DNA of 64,000 nt from an uncultured Anaerolineae bacterium (GCA_934216615.1 CAKQCB010000004.1:62001-126000); one strand, 5' to 3'; shown: positions 15,809 to 25,837, counted from the stretch's first letter. Numbers and translations are program-made. The notes: generated by a model from the sequence alone, not told the origin.

Positions 15809-16573
15809 TCAAGTTTTGGGAGGTAGAGGGAAGAACTTGCTGGTCTTTTGTGTGTAGGCTTCCCAATCTGGCCGACCTGCATACTTCTTCTCTAAGAGAG
15901 GGATGCCCGAAACGAACAAGATCAACACGGTGATGAGAAGCGGGCCGATGATCGTCAAAACGCCATAAGGCGCGGAAAGCGCGATCAAGAAGATGCCCCA
16001 CCACTGCACCACTTCGCCAAAATAATTGGGGTGACGGGTATAGCGCCACAATCCACGATCCATCAGCTTGCCTTTGTTCGCGGGGTTGGCGATAAACTGC
16101 TGAAGCTGCCAGTCGCCCACAACTTCAAACCCAAAACCGATGACCCAAATCAACACGCCTAACGCATCGAAGATGTGAAACCCTTCGGGCGCGTACAGGT
16201 TGATCACCATAACGGGGATCGCGATCAAGTACAAAAACAACCCTTGAAGCATGAATACCTGCAAGAAACTGCGCAGGTAAAAATGATCCCACGTTTCGCG
16301 CCATTTGCGGTAACGATAATCTTCTGCCTTGCGCAGGTTACGACGTGCCAAATAGAGTGTGAGGCGACCACCCCACAAGGTGACCAAAACCGTAGCGACG
16401 AGCGCGCGCGCTGTTTGCGGGCCAAGTGAATACGCCACCCACGCGGCGATGACAAACCCCAAGCCCCATGCAATATCAGCGATGTCGTTACGCTTGATGA
16501 GGACAGAGATCACAAACCAACACGTCATATAAATAAAAACCGCCAGCGCAATGATGATGAACTCGTTCATCAA
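15809..16573 (-). CDS. DUF1295 / steroid 5-alpha-reductase-like membrane protein
   Basis: 254 residues with about six membrane segments. The C-terminal part contains [21 protein letters not shown], the signature of the isoprenylcysteine methyltransferase/5-alpha-reductase membrane fold (DUF1295), including the conserved TRHPNY. Family members are NADPH-dependent reductases or methyltransferases of lipid substrates; the actual substrate is unknown. It starts 1 base after the stop of the DUF2177 gene, so both are co-transcribed. The pairing of DUF1295 with DUF2177 suggests a joint membrane or lipid role. Confidence 0.82.
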   Translation of the reverse strand: MMNEFIIIALAVFIYMTCWFVISVLIKRNDIADIAWGLGFVIAAWVAYSLGPQTARALVATVLVTLWGGRLTLYLARRNLRKAEDYRYRKWRETWDHFYLRSFLQVFMLQGLFLYLIAIPVMVINLYAPEGFHIFDALGVLIWVIGFGFEVVGDWQLQQFIANPANKGKLMDRGLWRYTRHPNYFGEVVQWWGIFLIALSAPYGVLTIIGPLLITVLILFVSGIPLLEKKYAGRPDWEAYTQKTSKFFPLPPKT

Positions 16574-16574
16574 T

Positions 16575-16961
16575 TTACCTTATTCCAATCCACGTAGTGA
16601 TGACGGCGACCAATGCCCCCAATACCGTGCCCCAAAGCAGGTCTACCAGCGTCATTTTGAGTGGCCAATTGCGCAGCGTGGCGAGGTTGGTCAGGTCATA
16701 GGTGGCATACGTAACCAGCCCGAAGAACGCGCCCGTCAGCAGGGCGTGAGCGATATCTGCTTTTTCGACCGACGGCTGGATCACAAAAAACACCAACCCC
16801 GCGACGAACAAAAGGTAGAAGATGATCGCGGCGACCCAATTGGGTTTGGGACTCATCAGCGCCCCCAATTGGTCTTTATAAAAATGCCGTGCTACAAACC
16901 CTAACCACGCAAGATCAATGACGAGAAAAACAGGGAAAGCGATGAAAAAGAGTGTGACCAT
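16575..16961 (-). CDS. DUF2177 family membrane protein
   Basis: 128 residues, four predicted membrane helices. The start [20 protein letters not shown] and the middle [20 protein letters not shown] match the DUF2177 pattern, with conserved D-x-x-W and YxTYDLTN motifs. The function of the family is unknown. It is directly followed by the DUF1295 gene and preceded by a glycosyltransferase, within a leftward operon. Confidence 0.82.
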   Translation of the reverse strand: MVTLFFIAFPVFLVIDLAWLGFVARHFYKDQLGALMSPKPNWVAAIIFYLLFVAGLVFFVIQPSVEKADIAHALLTGAFFGLVTYATYDLTNLATLRNWPLKMTLVDLLWGTVLGALVAVITTWIGIR

Positions 16962-16991
16962 TCTATCTACCCTTGATTGGGATGAAGTGGA

Positions 16992-17789
16992 TTAATTTTG
17001 AACCTGCCAATTCGCTTGATTTCGAATGATGCGCGGGGCAAACGGCCAACTTCCCCATGTGAATAAGGCGCGTAAGGGAAGCATGGGATAACGCATAAAG
17101 GACGGCGTGGTGATGTCCGCTTCCGTATAGTAACGGTCGATATGCGACGTTTTTTGTTCCGGTTGGGTGCGGAAGGCCGCCAACGTTTGATCGACAGTGT
17201 ACAGGGGGGCGTGTTGGGCGAAGCGCTGCCACAGATCAAAGTCCATCGCGTAATGTTTGGCGGTGTTGATATGGCTGTCCACCTGTTCCCAAAGGCTTCG
17301 TCGCCAGAATGTCCCCTCTTGGCGAATGAACCCCAACCCGCGCCCGTGATACCATCCGCGTTGAATAAATTTCTGAAAGCGTCCCGTTTTTAAGGGGAAC
17401 TGTTTTAAGTTACCCGCAACATCCATATTGGCGGGTTGACCTGTCAACCATGCGACTTGAGGGAAGGCTTGGAAGATTTCGCCAACGGTCTGTAACGCCC
17501 CGTCGAGCAAGACATCATCGCTATTGAGCCACGTCATGATCTCGCCCGTCGCGTGCGCAAACCCTTTATTGATCGCGTCTGACTGCCCCGCATCCGGTTC
17601 GCTGACCCAATAGGCCAGTTGAGAGTCATACGCTTTTAAAATCTCGATACTGCCATCCGTAGAACCGCCATCAATCACGATATGCTCAAGGTTCGGGTAG
17701 TTTTGAGCATGGATCGACTCAAGCGTTTGGCGTAGATAATTCGCTTGTTGGTAGGAAGGTGTGACCACCGAAATGCGCGGTAATGTCAC
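16992..17789 (-). CDS. family 2 glycosyltransferase
   Basis: 265 residues when started at GTG 17789, which overlaps the stop of the upstream gene (GTGTGA); the frame is open a little further to 17831. The GT-A fold begins at once with LPRISVVTPSYQQANYLRQT. Also visible are HIVIDGGSTDGSIEIL (nucleotide binding), SQSDAINKGFAHATGEIMTWLNSDD-like sequence (the DxD-equivalent NSDD), and QEGTFWRRSLWEQV. Such enzymes transfer sugars from nucleotide-sugar donors on the cytoplasmic face of the membrane. Its C-terminal hydrophobic stretch is short. The operon includes a GDP-fucose synthase downstream, so GDP-fucose could be the donor; that is inference. Confidence 0.85.
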   Translation of the reverse strand: MTLPRISVVTPSYQQANYLRQTLESIHAQNYPNLEHIVIDGGSTDGSIEILKAYDSQLAYWVSEPDAGQSDAINKGFAHATGEIMTWLNSDDVLLDGALQTVGEIFQAFPQVAWLTGQPANMDVAGNLKQFPLKTGRFQKFIQRGWYHGRGLGFIRQEGTFWRRSLWEQVDSHINTAKHYAMDFDLWQRFAQHAPLYTVDQTLAAFRTQPEQKTSHIDRYYTEADITTPSFMRYPMLPLRALFTWGSWPFAPRIIRNQANWQVQN

Positions 17790-19195
17790 ACGTTTTCGCC
17801 TTCGGTAATCTGCATCCGCGCTGCTTTCCATGCGTTAAAACCGCCCCGTAAATTCAACACATTTTGGAAACCGTGTTTCGCCAACACACTGCTGGCAATT
17901 TGGGAACGGTATCCGCTGGCGCAGTGTACCAAAATCGTTTGATTTTTCGGCAGTTCTTCAAGGCGGTTTTCAAGATGCCCGTAATGGATTTGTGACGCGC
18001 CTTCGACATGCGCCGTGTCAAATTCACTTCGAGCGCGTACATCGAGGATGAAAATATCATCCCCGCGGTCGCTCGACAAGACCCGCGCTTCTTCTACTGA
18101 GACACTGGGAAGGGTTTCGGGCATATCGCGCAACATGGACGGGATGAAATATCCACCAATCTGATCAACGCCGATGGCGCGAAGTTCACTCAACAACGCG
18201 GGGATATCCGCATCTTCGGCGATCAAGTAGGTCGGCTTGTCAAAATCAATGAACCAGTTGGCATACGTGCTAAATTGTTCACTGGGGGGAATGTTGATCG
18301 TCCCTTTGATGTACCCCGCACTGAAAACATCACTGGGGCGGGTATCGATCACCAGCGCGTTTTCCTGTAACACTTCCGACAAAATGAAGGGTTCTAGCGG
18401 TTCGACAGGCGCAAGCTGATCTAAATAGGTTGGCCCCACGCGGTTCACATATTTCATCTGTTTGAAGTAACGTGGGGTGTCGGGCTGTCCACTTAACAAC
18501 CACTCCACAAATGCGTTTTCGTCGGTGAATTGAAAGGCGGGGTTAAAGAGCTTTTCATATCCCAGCGTAGAGGATGGCACAGCACCTAACGCTTTTCCGC
18601 ACGCACTGCCCGCGCCATGACCGGGAAGCACTTGTAAATAATCCGGCAGTTGACGCAGGCGCTGAATATTCTTAAATTGTCCACGCGCGCCGACTTCTTT
18701 AGAGCCGATGACCCCTGCCGCTGTCTCTAACAGGTCAGGGCGACCTATATCGCCCACAAAGAGACAATCCCCCGTGATCAATCCCATCGGTTGGTCGGCA
18801 GCGGCGCGGTCGGTAAATTGAAAAATAATGTGTTCGGGCGTATGCCCGGGAGTGTGCAGGACATCCAAAACCACATTCCCAACGGTGATCTGGTCGCCGT
18901 CGTATAACTTGGTGAAGGGTTCGGGATAGGTATACTGCCAATCATCCCCGCCTTCTCCACTCAAAAGGATTTGCGCTTGGGTTTTTGAGGCGAGTTCACG
19001 CACACCGCTGACAAAGTCTGCATGGATGTGAGTTTCGGTCACGTGGGTGATGCGAAGACCTTCTTGTTGGGCGGTTTGCAAATAAGGCGTGATGTCACGC
19101 GCAGGGTCAATGACAATCGCTTCGCCTGTTGCTTGACAGGCAAGCATATAACTTGCTTGCGCAAGATGCCGATCATAGAAATATTTAAGTAACAT
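17786..19195 (-). CDS. metallo-beta-lactamase/rhodanese fusion (persulfide dioxygenase-like)
   Basis: 469 residues. Residues 1-240 form an MBL domain of the ETHE1/persulfide-dioxygenase group. THIHADFVSG gives the metal-binding HxHxD, HTPGHTPEH a further His, GDCLFVGDIGRPDL the bridging Asp, and LPGHGAGS the last His. Two rhodanese domains follow. The first (about 270-355) has no catalytic Cys; the second (about 365-460) has it in HCASGYRSQIA. Proteins of this layout oxidise persulfides and move sulfane sulfur in the cytoplasm. It overlaps the glycosyltransferase start and opens the leftward operon. Confidence 0.88.
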   Translation of the reverse strand: MLLKYFYDRHLAQASYMLACQATGEAIVIDPARDITPYLQTAQQEGLRITHVTETHIHADFVSGVRELASKTQAQILLSGEGGDDWQYTYPEPFTKLYDGDQITVGNVVLDVLHTPGHTPEHIIFQFTDRAAADQPMGLITGDCLFVGDIGRPDLLETAAGVIGSKEVGARGQFKNIQRLRQLPDYLQVLPGHGAGSACGKALGAVPSSTLGYEKLFNPAFQFTDENAFVEWLLSGQPDTPRYFKQMKYVNRVGPTYLDQLAPVEPLEPFILSEVLQENALVIDTRPSDVFSAGYIKGTINIPPSEQFSTYANWFIDFDKPTYLIAEDADIPALLSELRAIGVDQIGGYFIPSMLRDMPETLPSVSVEEARVLSSDRGDDIFILDVRARSEFDTAHVEGASQIHYGHLENRLEELPKNQTILVHCASGYRSQIASSVLAKHGFQNVLNLRGGFNAWKAARMQITEGENV

Positions 19196-19476
19196 ACGTT
19201 TTCTTCATCCTCGTTATCACACCAGCAAAAGATGAGTACAGTGTCGTCCATTGTCATCTATAAGAGACAACCCTTAAGATGCCCTATAGGTTCAGTTTTT
19301 TACAACAATTTGTGCATAAGTTTATTTATAAAAAATGGGTGACAGGTTAAGGCTTGTTATGATAAGTACCATTGTACATTGTCTATGCGCATAAAATTGA
19401 CGGCATGATCACAATGCCCCATGTTAGACTAAGTTGATATTGAAGATTCATCGCGTGTTCACCCAAAGGGGGAAAG

Positions 19477-20904
19477 ATGTTTGATAAGTATATCAAGCAG
19501 CTCGAAGACGAAGACCCAGAAATGCGACGACGGGCGATTAATGCACTTGGGAATTTGGGAAACCCTGTCGCGTTAAAAGCACTCGGTCAAATTTATAAAA
19601 ATGATCCTGAACCGCATTTGCGTCAACTGGCGAGAGAAGCGGGCTTACGTATTCGCGACGCGATGAATAACCCGACCAAACCCGTAGAAGATGCGCCTGT
19701 GATGCCATCCCCTGTGTCTGCTCCAGTTGAGAGCGCCCCATCCGTGGAACAGCCTGTCTCTGAGTTAGAGCATATTGAAGAACCTGACATTGATCTGGTG
19801 ACGACGACCCCCGCGCCTTCGGGGGGAATCCGTCCGCTTTCTGACGCGAAAAAAGTTCAGGATGAAGTTGCAAGTTCGGCGGCGAACGCGGCGCGCTTAA
19901 AAGCGTTATCCCAAAAAACAGCGACAACCCCGCGCAAACTGCCCATCCCCGATAAGGCGAAAAAATACAACGTCTCGGAAGAAAACGTCAAACGCGCTAA
20001 AGAATATATGGAAGGGGCGATGACGGCGGAACTGGCGCAAGATAACGCCCGCGCCATGAAGCTGATGGCGAATGCCTTAAGCATCAACCCAAACCTTGTC
20101 AAAGACCCGTTCTTTTTAGGCGTAGCAAGCCAAGTAACAGGCGAGGGTGGCGACGAGGCCTTACGCATGATCGTGGACAGCCAACAGCGCAAGGAATTTG
20201 TGAATGCTGCTTCGAAAGAAGTGGTTCAACGGCGCATTGATAAACACATGGAATCGGTCGAAACTTCGACCACAGGCGCGAGTCTCTTTGAAGTGATTTT
20301 ATTCTCACTCATTGTGATTGTCGGCTCGGCGTTGATAGGGTTGGTCTTGATCGAAACCGCGAATGCCTTTTTAGAGACGGTGCAAAGCCAGCAAGGTTCG
20401 GCTGAAGGCATGGTTGAAATCACCGAAGGTCTCGCGTCTTTACGTTCGGCAATCAGCACCATCATGTTGATCTCGGTGATCGTCTCGGCGCTTTCGGGCG
20501 TGGTCAACCTGTTTGTGACCTTGTTCTTAACACACTTGATTGCGCGTTATGTCTTACGAGGTCATGGCACGTATCGCCATTTGTTGACCAAGCTCTTGAG
20601 CTTCTACAATCGCATGTTGCCCTTCTGGTTCCTGTTCACGTATATCTTGATCGCTATCGCGTTTGTGTCGGCGGGTTCAGTGGTGATCTTATGCTTAAGC
20701 CTGCCGTTCTTTTTCTTCACCCTGTTCATCATCTTCAAAACCAGTGGCATCATCGGCCAAGCCTATGATATTGGCACTGCACGCGGTTACGTCTCATTTT
20801 TGTTGGGGTCGATTGCGTCCAGTATTGTGTTTGGCCTTATCAGCTATCTAGTGACCGCGCCCTTTATTGCGGCGCTTGAACTTGGGTCGCTGCCCACCTT
20901 CTAA
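19477..20904 (+). CDS. HEAT-repeat and Yip1-like membrane protein
   Basis: 475 residues. The N-terminus (1-65) is a short HEAT-repeat unit (DEDPEMRRRAINALGNLGNP). A Pro/Glu/Ser-rich spacer follows (about 70-165), then a helical TPR-like segment (DNARAMKLMANALSINPN), and from about residue 265 five or six membrane helices with the composition and loop pattern of Yip1-domain proteins. The start has GGGGGAAAG upstream. It could be a cytoplasmic scaffold tethered to the membrane; the role is unknown. It converges on the DUF308 gene, with a shared hairpin between them. Confidence 0.65.
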   Translation: MFDKYIKQLEDEDPEMRRRAINALGNLGNPVALKALGQIYKNDPEPHLRQLAREAGLRIRDAMNNPTKPVEDAPVMPSPVSAPVESAPSVEQPVSELEHIEEPDIDLVTTTPAPSGGIRPLSDAKKVQDEVASSAANAARLKALSQKTATTPRKLPIPDKAKKYNVSEENVKRAKEYMEGAMTAELAQDNARAMKLMANALSINPNLVKDPFFLGVASQVTGEGGDEALRMIVDSQQRKEFVNAASKEVVQRRIDKHMESVETSTTGASLFEVILFSLIVIVGSALIGLVLIETANAFLETVQSQQGSAEGMVEITEGLASLRSAISTIMLISVIVSALSGVVNLFVTLFLTHLIARYVLRGHGTYRHLLTKLLSFYNRMLPFWFLFTYILIAIAFVSAGSVVILCLSLPFFFFTLFIIFKTSGIIGQAYDIGTARGYVSFLLGSIASSIVFGLISYLVTAPFIAALELGSLPTF

Positions 20905-20928
20905 ACAAACTCACCGCGTAAAAAAAAT

Positions 20929-20954
20929 ATGCCCTCTCGGTATTGAGAGGGCAT
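20929..20954. terminator. bidirectional terminator between converging genes
   Basis: ATGCCCTCTC-ggtatt-GAGAGGGCAT, a perfect 10 bp stem. An A run precedes it, which gives a T run for leftward transcription; for rightward transcription the T tract is weak. Confidence 0.65.
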
Positions 20955-21026
20955 ACTGTCTATGCACTTCTTGTGACCAAAATCGACACGTGTCGTTGTC
21001 CTGTTTAGGACACAATCATGACGTTT

Positions 21027-21584
21027 TTAGCGCGTCGCGGTGGTGATGCGATCATGGTATCCCTTGACGCGGAATGCCAGCATGATCAGCGTGAAGCCTA
21101 ACAAAATAGAAGATGCGCCGATGATGCCCAAGACGCTCAACGCCCCTAAGCCGGGGAATAGAATCAAAAGCACACCGAAAATAATCGAGATGACCCCAGA
21201 AAGCCCCAACCAGAATTCGCCTTCAATTTCTTTACGAACTTGGATGGCGGTCACCACGGTGGTGATGCCCGTGAGGATCGCCCAGAATGCGATAATGTAC
21301 AGCAGGATGAGCGCGGTGATACCGGGGAAAAGTAACGCGAGAATACCAGCGATGACACCCAGTACCCCTTCTAACACAACCACCCACCATTGAGCGTTAC
21401 TCTTGCGCAGATTGAAGCCGAGGAAAACTGTCCCCACGCCCCCGATGATAGAGTAAATGGCGTAGACCAAAATTAGGCTTTCGAGCGCAATTCCCGGCAT
21501 TACAAAAACAAGGATGCCAAAAATAATCGCTAAAACACCGCGTAAAGCGAGTAACCACCACTTACGACCAAATTCACCAACCAT
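21027..21584 (-). CDS. HdeD/DUF308 family membrane protein
   Basis: 185 residues from ATG 21584, which has AGGACGGG in the right place; the frame is open to 21632. It consists of three pairs of transmembrane hairpins with repeated GV(L/I)xIIFGIL(L/V)xxxPG phrases, for example LRGVLAIIFGILVFVMPGIA and LSGVISIIFGVLLILFPGLG, the hallmark of DUF308/HdeD. HdeD is linked to acid resistance in enterobacteria, but the biochemical function is unknown. Confidence 0.88.
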   Translation of the reverse strand: MVGEFGRKWWLLALRGVLAIIFGILVFVMPGIALESLILVYAIYSIIGGVGTVFLGFNLRKSNAQWWVVVLEGVLGVIAGILALLFPGITALILLYIIAFWAILTGITTVVTAIQVRKEIEGEFWLGLSGVISIIFGVLLILFPGLGALSVLGIIGASSILLGFTLIMLAFRVKGYHDRITTATR

Positions 21585-21701
21585 GATCCCGTCCTTTAAT
21601 TTATAGAAGATTAAAATTAGGATTGCTGTCATCTTTTAGGATAAGGAAGTTTTCTGTGAACGTCAATGTGACTGACGGCGTTACACAGGCATAAAATCGT
21701 T

Positions 21702-22778
21702 TTATTCCAGCCGATAAATACCCGCTTTGCGCACCGAGCGCCCGCCTAATTCAACCCGTACTGTCGGGAAAAGATCGCTGTGCGCGGTGAGCACCTCAAA
21801 GCCGTTTTCCGTGATGAGGATCGTATCTTCAGATTTCATACCGACAATCGACGGGTTCCACGCCATCATCATATGGGCGTGTAAGCGGGTGTCGTCGTGT
21901 GCATTGGCGATGCGTTCCCGCCCTTGATACCCGCCAATTCCGCCTTGATGGTGAAACTGCCACTGGTCTGTTTCGCCATAGGTTTCATACGCCTGTTGTA
22001 AGTCGCCAAAGACTTCGTTCAGTGCGCGGTCGGGACGGCTGGCCAGCGTGACGGACGCATCAATATGCGCGATATGATCGAGTTTTTCGGTCAATTCGGC
22101 GGGGATTTCGCCCACATGGGCAAAGCGCGTGGTCGAGACGATCAAGCCACTGCGTCGCATACACAACACCACCATCACCATGCGTTCTAATTTTTTAAAG
22201 GTAGGCAGCGGATGACGGTATTTGTTGATGCGTTCATCCGTCGCCACCAAGTTCACCACAGCCATGCCCCCGCGTTCACGACAGGAAGCATCTAAACGTG
22301 AGGCAATTTTGTATTCCGTATCGCCCACATGAATCATGGCAATGGTTTGTTCGATGGCTTGGGCAGCATCACGCCCTAACTCACGCACGCGGTTGACTTC
22401 GGCTTCGGTCAACTGCCAGCGCAGGGTTTGAATCGTCGCTTCGAAATCGGCCTGTTCATCGCTGATGTAACGTGTCACGGGCAGGGCGAGGGGTTCGTAC
22501 CATTGGGCAATCTCAAACTCAAAGCCCAGCTCGACAAACGGCTCTTCACCGAGCAGGCGCGTCACTTCGATGTTATTTACCACCACATAACGTTTAGATT
22601 CGGTGATGAGTAGGCTGTACGCGCCGTTCTCCTCGTTCACTGAAATGCTGGCATCTGCCCCACCAGAGAACCATGCAATATTCCGCACCTTTTTGAGCCA
22701 AATGCCTTCTACCCCGTAGCGTTCTAACAACAAACGTAATTGATCGTGTTTCGTTTGGACTTCTTCTAGGCGGTTCAT
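21702..22778 (-). CDS. M24-fold peptidase-like protein, probably without metal ligands
   Basis: 358 residues with the creatinase/Xaa-Pro peptidase layout. An N-terminal domain (1-125) precedes a pita-bread C-terminal domain (about 130-358). The His regions are recognisable (YRHPLPT, HHQGGIGGYQGRE) and so is an acidic residue (SEDTILITENG). However, the stretch that should carry the two metal-binding Asp reads MVVLCMRRSGLIVSTTRFAH, where LxDxG and SDxTRT would be expected. Catalysis by the usual two-metal mechanism is therefore doubtful. It might be a pseudo-peptidase or a binding protein. It is divergent from the S9 peptidase gene at 22992. Confidence 0.8.
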   Translation of the reverse strand: MNRLEEVQTKHDQLRLLLERYGVEGIWLKKVRNIAWFSGGADASISVNEENGAYSLLITESKRYVVVNNIEVTRLLGEEPFVELGFEFEIAQWYEPLALPVTRYISDEQADFEATIQTLRWQLTEAEVNRVRELGRDAAQAIEQTIAMIHVGDTEYKIASRLDASCRERGGMAVVNLVATDERINKYRHPLPTFKKLERMVMVVLCMRRSGLIVSTTRFAHVGEIPAELTEKLDHIAHIDASVTLASRPDRALNEVFGDLQQAYETYGETDQWQFHHQGGIGGYQGRERIANAHDDTRLHAHMMMAWNPSIVGMKSEDTILITENGFEVLTAHSDLFPTVRVELGGRSVRKAGIYRLE

Positions 22779-22991
22779 GCAGATACATCCTTATGACAAA
22801 CGGGTTTATGTTGTGACGCTGATTATAACCAGCAGAAATGGTTATGCGTTGGACTTATTGTTTCAGCGGGTGGGTTGGGTAGAATGCCACTCACTGAGTC
22901 GTTTTTGGAGATGCCCCGCGTTCAAAAATCAGGGTTTATACGCCACCAAATCGCCTCACCCATCCATCAAATATGAGTAGGGACGGAAAAA

Positions 22992-24983
22992 ATGAGCCAA
23001 TCCAAGCAGATTTTAACGGAAGCCGACTTTTTTAAGTTTCAATGGTTACAAGGGGCGAAGTTCTCTCCAGACGGCAAGAAGATCGTCTATTCGATTTCAC
23101 ACATTAGCGCGGACAAAGACAAAAAAGAAAAAGAATTCATCAGCTTGTATTTACTGGATGTCGCCAGCGGAAACACGCGCAAATTGACGTCTGGCAAAGC
23201 GCAGGATGTCGGCGCGGTCTGGTCGCCGGACGGTTCGACGCTCGCTTTCACCAGTGACCGTAGCGGCAAGAACCAACTCTATTTACTACCTGTAGACGGG
23301 GGCGAAGCCCAACAACTGACCGATTTACCTCAAGGGGCGAATAACCCTGTTTGGTCGCCCGATGGCAAAATGATCGCCTTCATCGCAGGGATTGATTGGG
23401 GCGACAACACGCCCGACCATTTAAACGAACCTTACCGCATCACACGGAATGTTTGGCGTTTTGACGCGATTGGCGACTTAGATTTAGCCGTCAATAATAT
23501 TTATGTGGTGGACGTTGAAAGCCAAGCCACCCAACAACTGACCGACTCGCCCTTGCTCAAAAGTGGGTTGCAGTGGTCGCATGATGGCACAAAGATTTTG
23601 TTCTCTGCCAACATGAAGCCGGATAGTTTCACCGCTCTTTTCCCTGACGTGCTCACAGTCGATTTAGACGGCAACGTGACCCCCATCATCACCGATTGGG
23701 AAACGTTTGGCGTGCCGTTCTGGGCGCCTGATGGCAAGAAGATCGTCGTCATCGGCCGTAAATATGATGGAGCGCCCATTGGCACTCATGTCGATTTATG
23801 GGTGTTTGACCCCGAAACAGGCGAATTTGATAACCGCACGCCCACGCTCGAACGCGGGATCAGCGGGGGATTGGAAGGCTTCTTACCGACGCAACGTTTA
23901 GGCGCGGTCTACATCGGCTTTAGCCCTGACGGAAAATCAGCTTATACCCGCGTCCAGATCGGCGGGACGGTACAGCTCATGCGCATCGCCCTTGAAGGGC
24001 CTGAAGCGCATGAAGTCGTCGTGGGCGGGGATCGTCTGTGCATCCTGCTCGACATCCACGAAAATACCCTCTTGTTCGCTGCCGACGACATCACCCATAC
24101 CCCCGACCTGTACACCGCCCAACTGGATGGCAGTCAAGAAACCCAACGGACGCACATCAACGATACGTTATTAGAAACGTTCGCCCTGCCTGAATTTGAA
24201 AACCTCCACTTTAAAGGTTCGGATGGCGTGGATGTAGAAGGCTGGTATCTCAAACCCACCAACGGCGCACAAGCCCCTTATCCGACCATCCTTTGGATTC
24301 ACGGCGGGCCACACGGCGCACAAGGTTTCCATTTCGCCTTTGATGCCTTAGCCCTCACAGGTGCGGGTTACGGGGTGATATACGTGAATCACCGCGCATC
24401 AACAGGGTATGGAAATGCGTTCTCCACCGCCATCAAAGGGGATTGGGGCAATCTTGATTACAAAGACCTGATGGCAGGTGTCGATTATGCGATTGAGCTT
24501 GGCTTGGCCGACGCTGACAAACTGGGCTGTACAGGCATTTCGGGCGGGGGGAATTTATCCTGCTGGATCATCGGCAACACGGATCGTTTTAAGGCGGCGG
24601 TTCCACAAAACCCTGTCACTAACTGGCAAAGTTTTTATGGTGTGAGCGATATTGGCGTTTGGTTCGGCGTCGAGCAAATGGGCGGTCATCCCCATGAACT
24701 TCCCGAAGTCTATGACCGATGCTCACCCATCACCTATGCGCATAATTGCAAGACGCCTACGCTCCTCATCCAAGCCGAACACGATTGGCGCTGCCCACCG
24801 GAACAATCCGAGCAGTTCTATACTGTGTTAAAGGCCAACGGCTGTATCGTGGAAATGCAGCGCCATCCGAAAGGGTCGCATGGCAGTTCACTATATGGCG
24901 CGTTAGCGCTTCGCAAGTCGCACCTGCAAAGCCGTCGCACATGGTTTGATCAATACATTCTTGGCAAAACCGACGCTGAATAG
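22992..24983 (+). CDS. S9 family prolyl oligopeptidase / acylaminoacyl peptidase
   Basis: 663 residues. The N-terminal two thirds are a TolB/DPP-like beta-propeller with repeated WSPDG phrases (VWSPDGSTLAFTSD, VWSPDGKMIAF, FSPDGKSAY). From about residue 400 comes an alpha/beta hydrolase with the oxyanion segment WIHGGPHGAQGF, the nucleophile Ser in GISGGGNLS, Asp in AEHDWRCPP and His in PKGSHGSS. A signal peptide is absent, so it acts in the cytoplasm and probably degrades short peptides or N-acylated peptides. GGGACGG lies about 6 bases before the ATG. The transcript ends at the hairpin 25036-25068. Confidence 0.9.
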   Translation: MSQSKQILTEADFFKFQWLQGAKFSPDGKKIVYSISHISADKDKKEKEFISLYLLDVASGNTRKLTSGKAQDVGAVWSPDGSTLAFTSDRSGKNQLYLLPVDGGEAQQLTDLPQGANNPVWSPDGKMIAFIAGIDWGDNTPDHLNEPYRITRNVWRFDAIGDLDLAVNNIYVVDVESQATQQLTDSPLLKSGLQWSHDGTKILFSANMKPDSFTALFPDVLTVDLDGNVTPIITDWETFGVPFWAPDGKKIVVIGRKYDGAPIGTHVDLWVFDPETGEFDNRTPTLERGISGGLEGFLPTQRLGAVYIGFSPDGKSAYTRVQIGGTVQLMRIALEGPEAHEVVVGGDRLCILLDIHENTLLFAADDITHTPDLYTAQLDGSQETQRTHINDTLLETFALPEFENLHFKGSDGVDVEGWYLKPTNGAQAPYPTILWIHGGPHGAQGFHFAFDALALTGAGYGVIYVNHRASTGYGNAFSTAIKGDWGNLDYKDLMAGVDYAIELGLADADKLGCTGISGGGNLSCWIIGNTDRFKAAVPQNPVTNWQSFYGVSDIGVWFGVEQMGGHPHELPEVYDRCSPITYAHNCKTPTLLIQAEHDWRCPPEQSEQFYTVLKANGCIVEMQRHPKGSHGSSLYGALALRKSHLQSRRTWFDQYILGKTDAE

Positions 24984-25035
24984 TTTTCCGCTTGTCATGG
25001 TTTCATAACATGACATTCAATCTCTAATAAAACGA

Positions 25036-25068
25036 CAAAGTGGCATCGATTTTTTCGATGCCACTTTG
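25036..25068 (+). terminator. Strong hairpin after the S9 peptidase gene
   Basis: Arms CAAAGTGGCATCGA (25036-25049) and TCGATGCCACTTTG (25055-25068) pair perfectly over 14 bp around a T5 loop. No long T tract follows, so it may act as an mRNA 3' hairpin rather than a classical terminator. Confidence 0.6.
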
Positions 25069-25216
25069 CTCATGCGAGGGGGAAATACACCTTCATCCAC
25101 GTCACAGAAAATATCAATTGAATCACTGTATCCACACACCCCTTAGGCACAAATTTAATTTTTAAGTATTATGAAGCACATACTTTGTGGAATTTAATAC
25201 TTTTTAGGGATATTTT

Positions 25217-25837
25217 ATGCGTAAACTTGCCGTAATAAGCCTGTTTTTAAGTGTGTTGTTCATCAGCATTGGGTTGGTGTTGGCACAAGAATTTGTCGTT
25301 GAAGAGAACGCTTGCCTCACTGGGGGCGTGATGGAAGGCAAATGTAACTTCCTCACCACCGCTGAAAATGACTGGGCTTGGACGTGTGGATGGTACGTTC
25401 ACCGTTATTACACAGGTGAATTCACCCGCGATGAGGTGATTGATCCCTGTCGCGCGCTCATCCCCCTCGCGCCGACCTCTGTGCCGGTCATGTCACCCAC
25501 CCCTGAACCCACGCTCGAACCGACTTTTGAGCCATCATCTACCCCCACGCCGACGCTCGAACCAACGGCTGATCCTCAAGTTTGTGGTATTTTCTTCGTA
25601 CTCAATATGAGAATGTGTCTTCTCGGAGACCTTCTTCGACAGGATGAAGATCAAGATGGTATCTTCGAACGCAGCTGGCGTATTGCTTCGGGTACTATTC
25701 TAGGGGATGATAATAACTGTCCTCCCGCTACAACATATAGTTATGGATTATCCTTTTATCAGTTCAACGAACCTAATTTCTACAATTGGCTTATCGGTTT
25801 TGGGTTCGGCCACTTCGATGATTTTTGCGCTATTTAG
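25217..25837 (+). CDS. secreted protein with Pro/Thr linker, function unknown
   Basis: 206 residues. A signal peptide (about 1-23, ending VLAQ) is followed by a small Cys-containing domain (25-90; CLTGG, GKCNF, WTCGWY, DPCRAL). An ESP/PT-rich linker (about 92-120, PTPEPTLEPTFEP) comes next, then a C-terminal domain with four Cys (VCGIFF, MCLLGD, NNCPPA, DDFCAI). The Cys pairs suggest disulfides outside the cell. No family is recognised. The C-terminal third is richer in A+T than its neighbours. Translation start: TTTAGGGATATTTT precedes the ATG. Confidence 0.65.
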   Translation: MRKLAVISLFLSVLFISIGLVLAQEFVVEENACLTGGVMEGKCNFLTTAENDWAWTCGWYVHRYYTGEFTRDEVIDPCRALIPLAPTSVPVMSPTPEPTLEPTFEPSSTPTPTLEPTADPQVCGIFFVLNMRMCLLGDLLRQDEDQDGIFERSWRIASGTILGDDNNCPPATTYSYGLSFYQFNEPNFYNWLIGFGFGHFDDFCAI

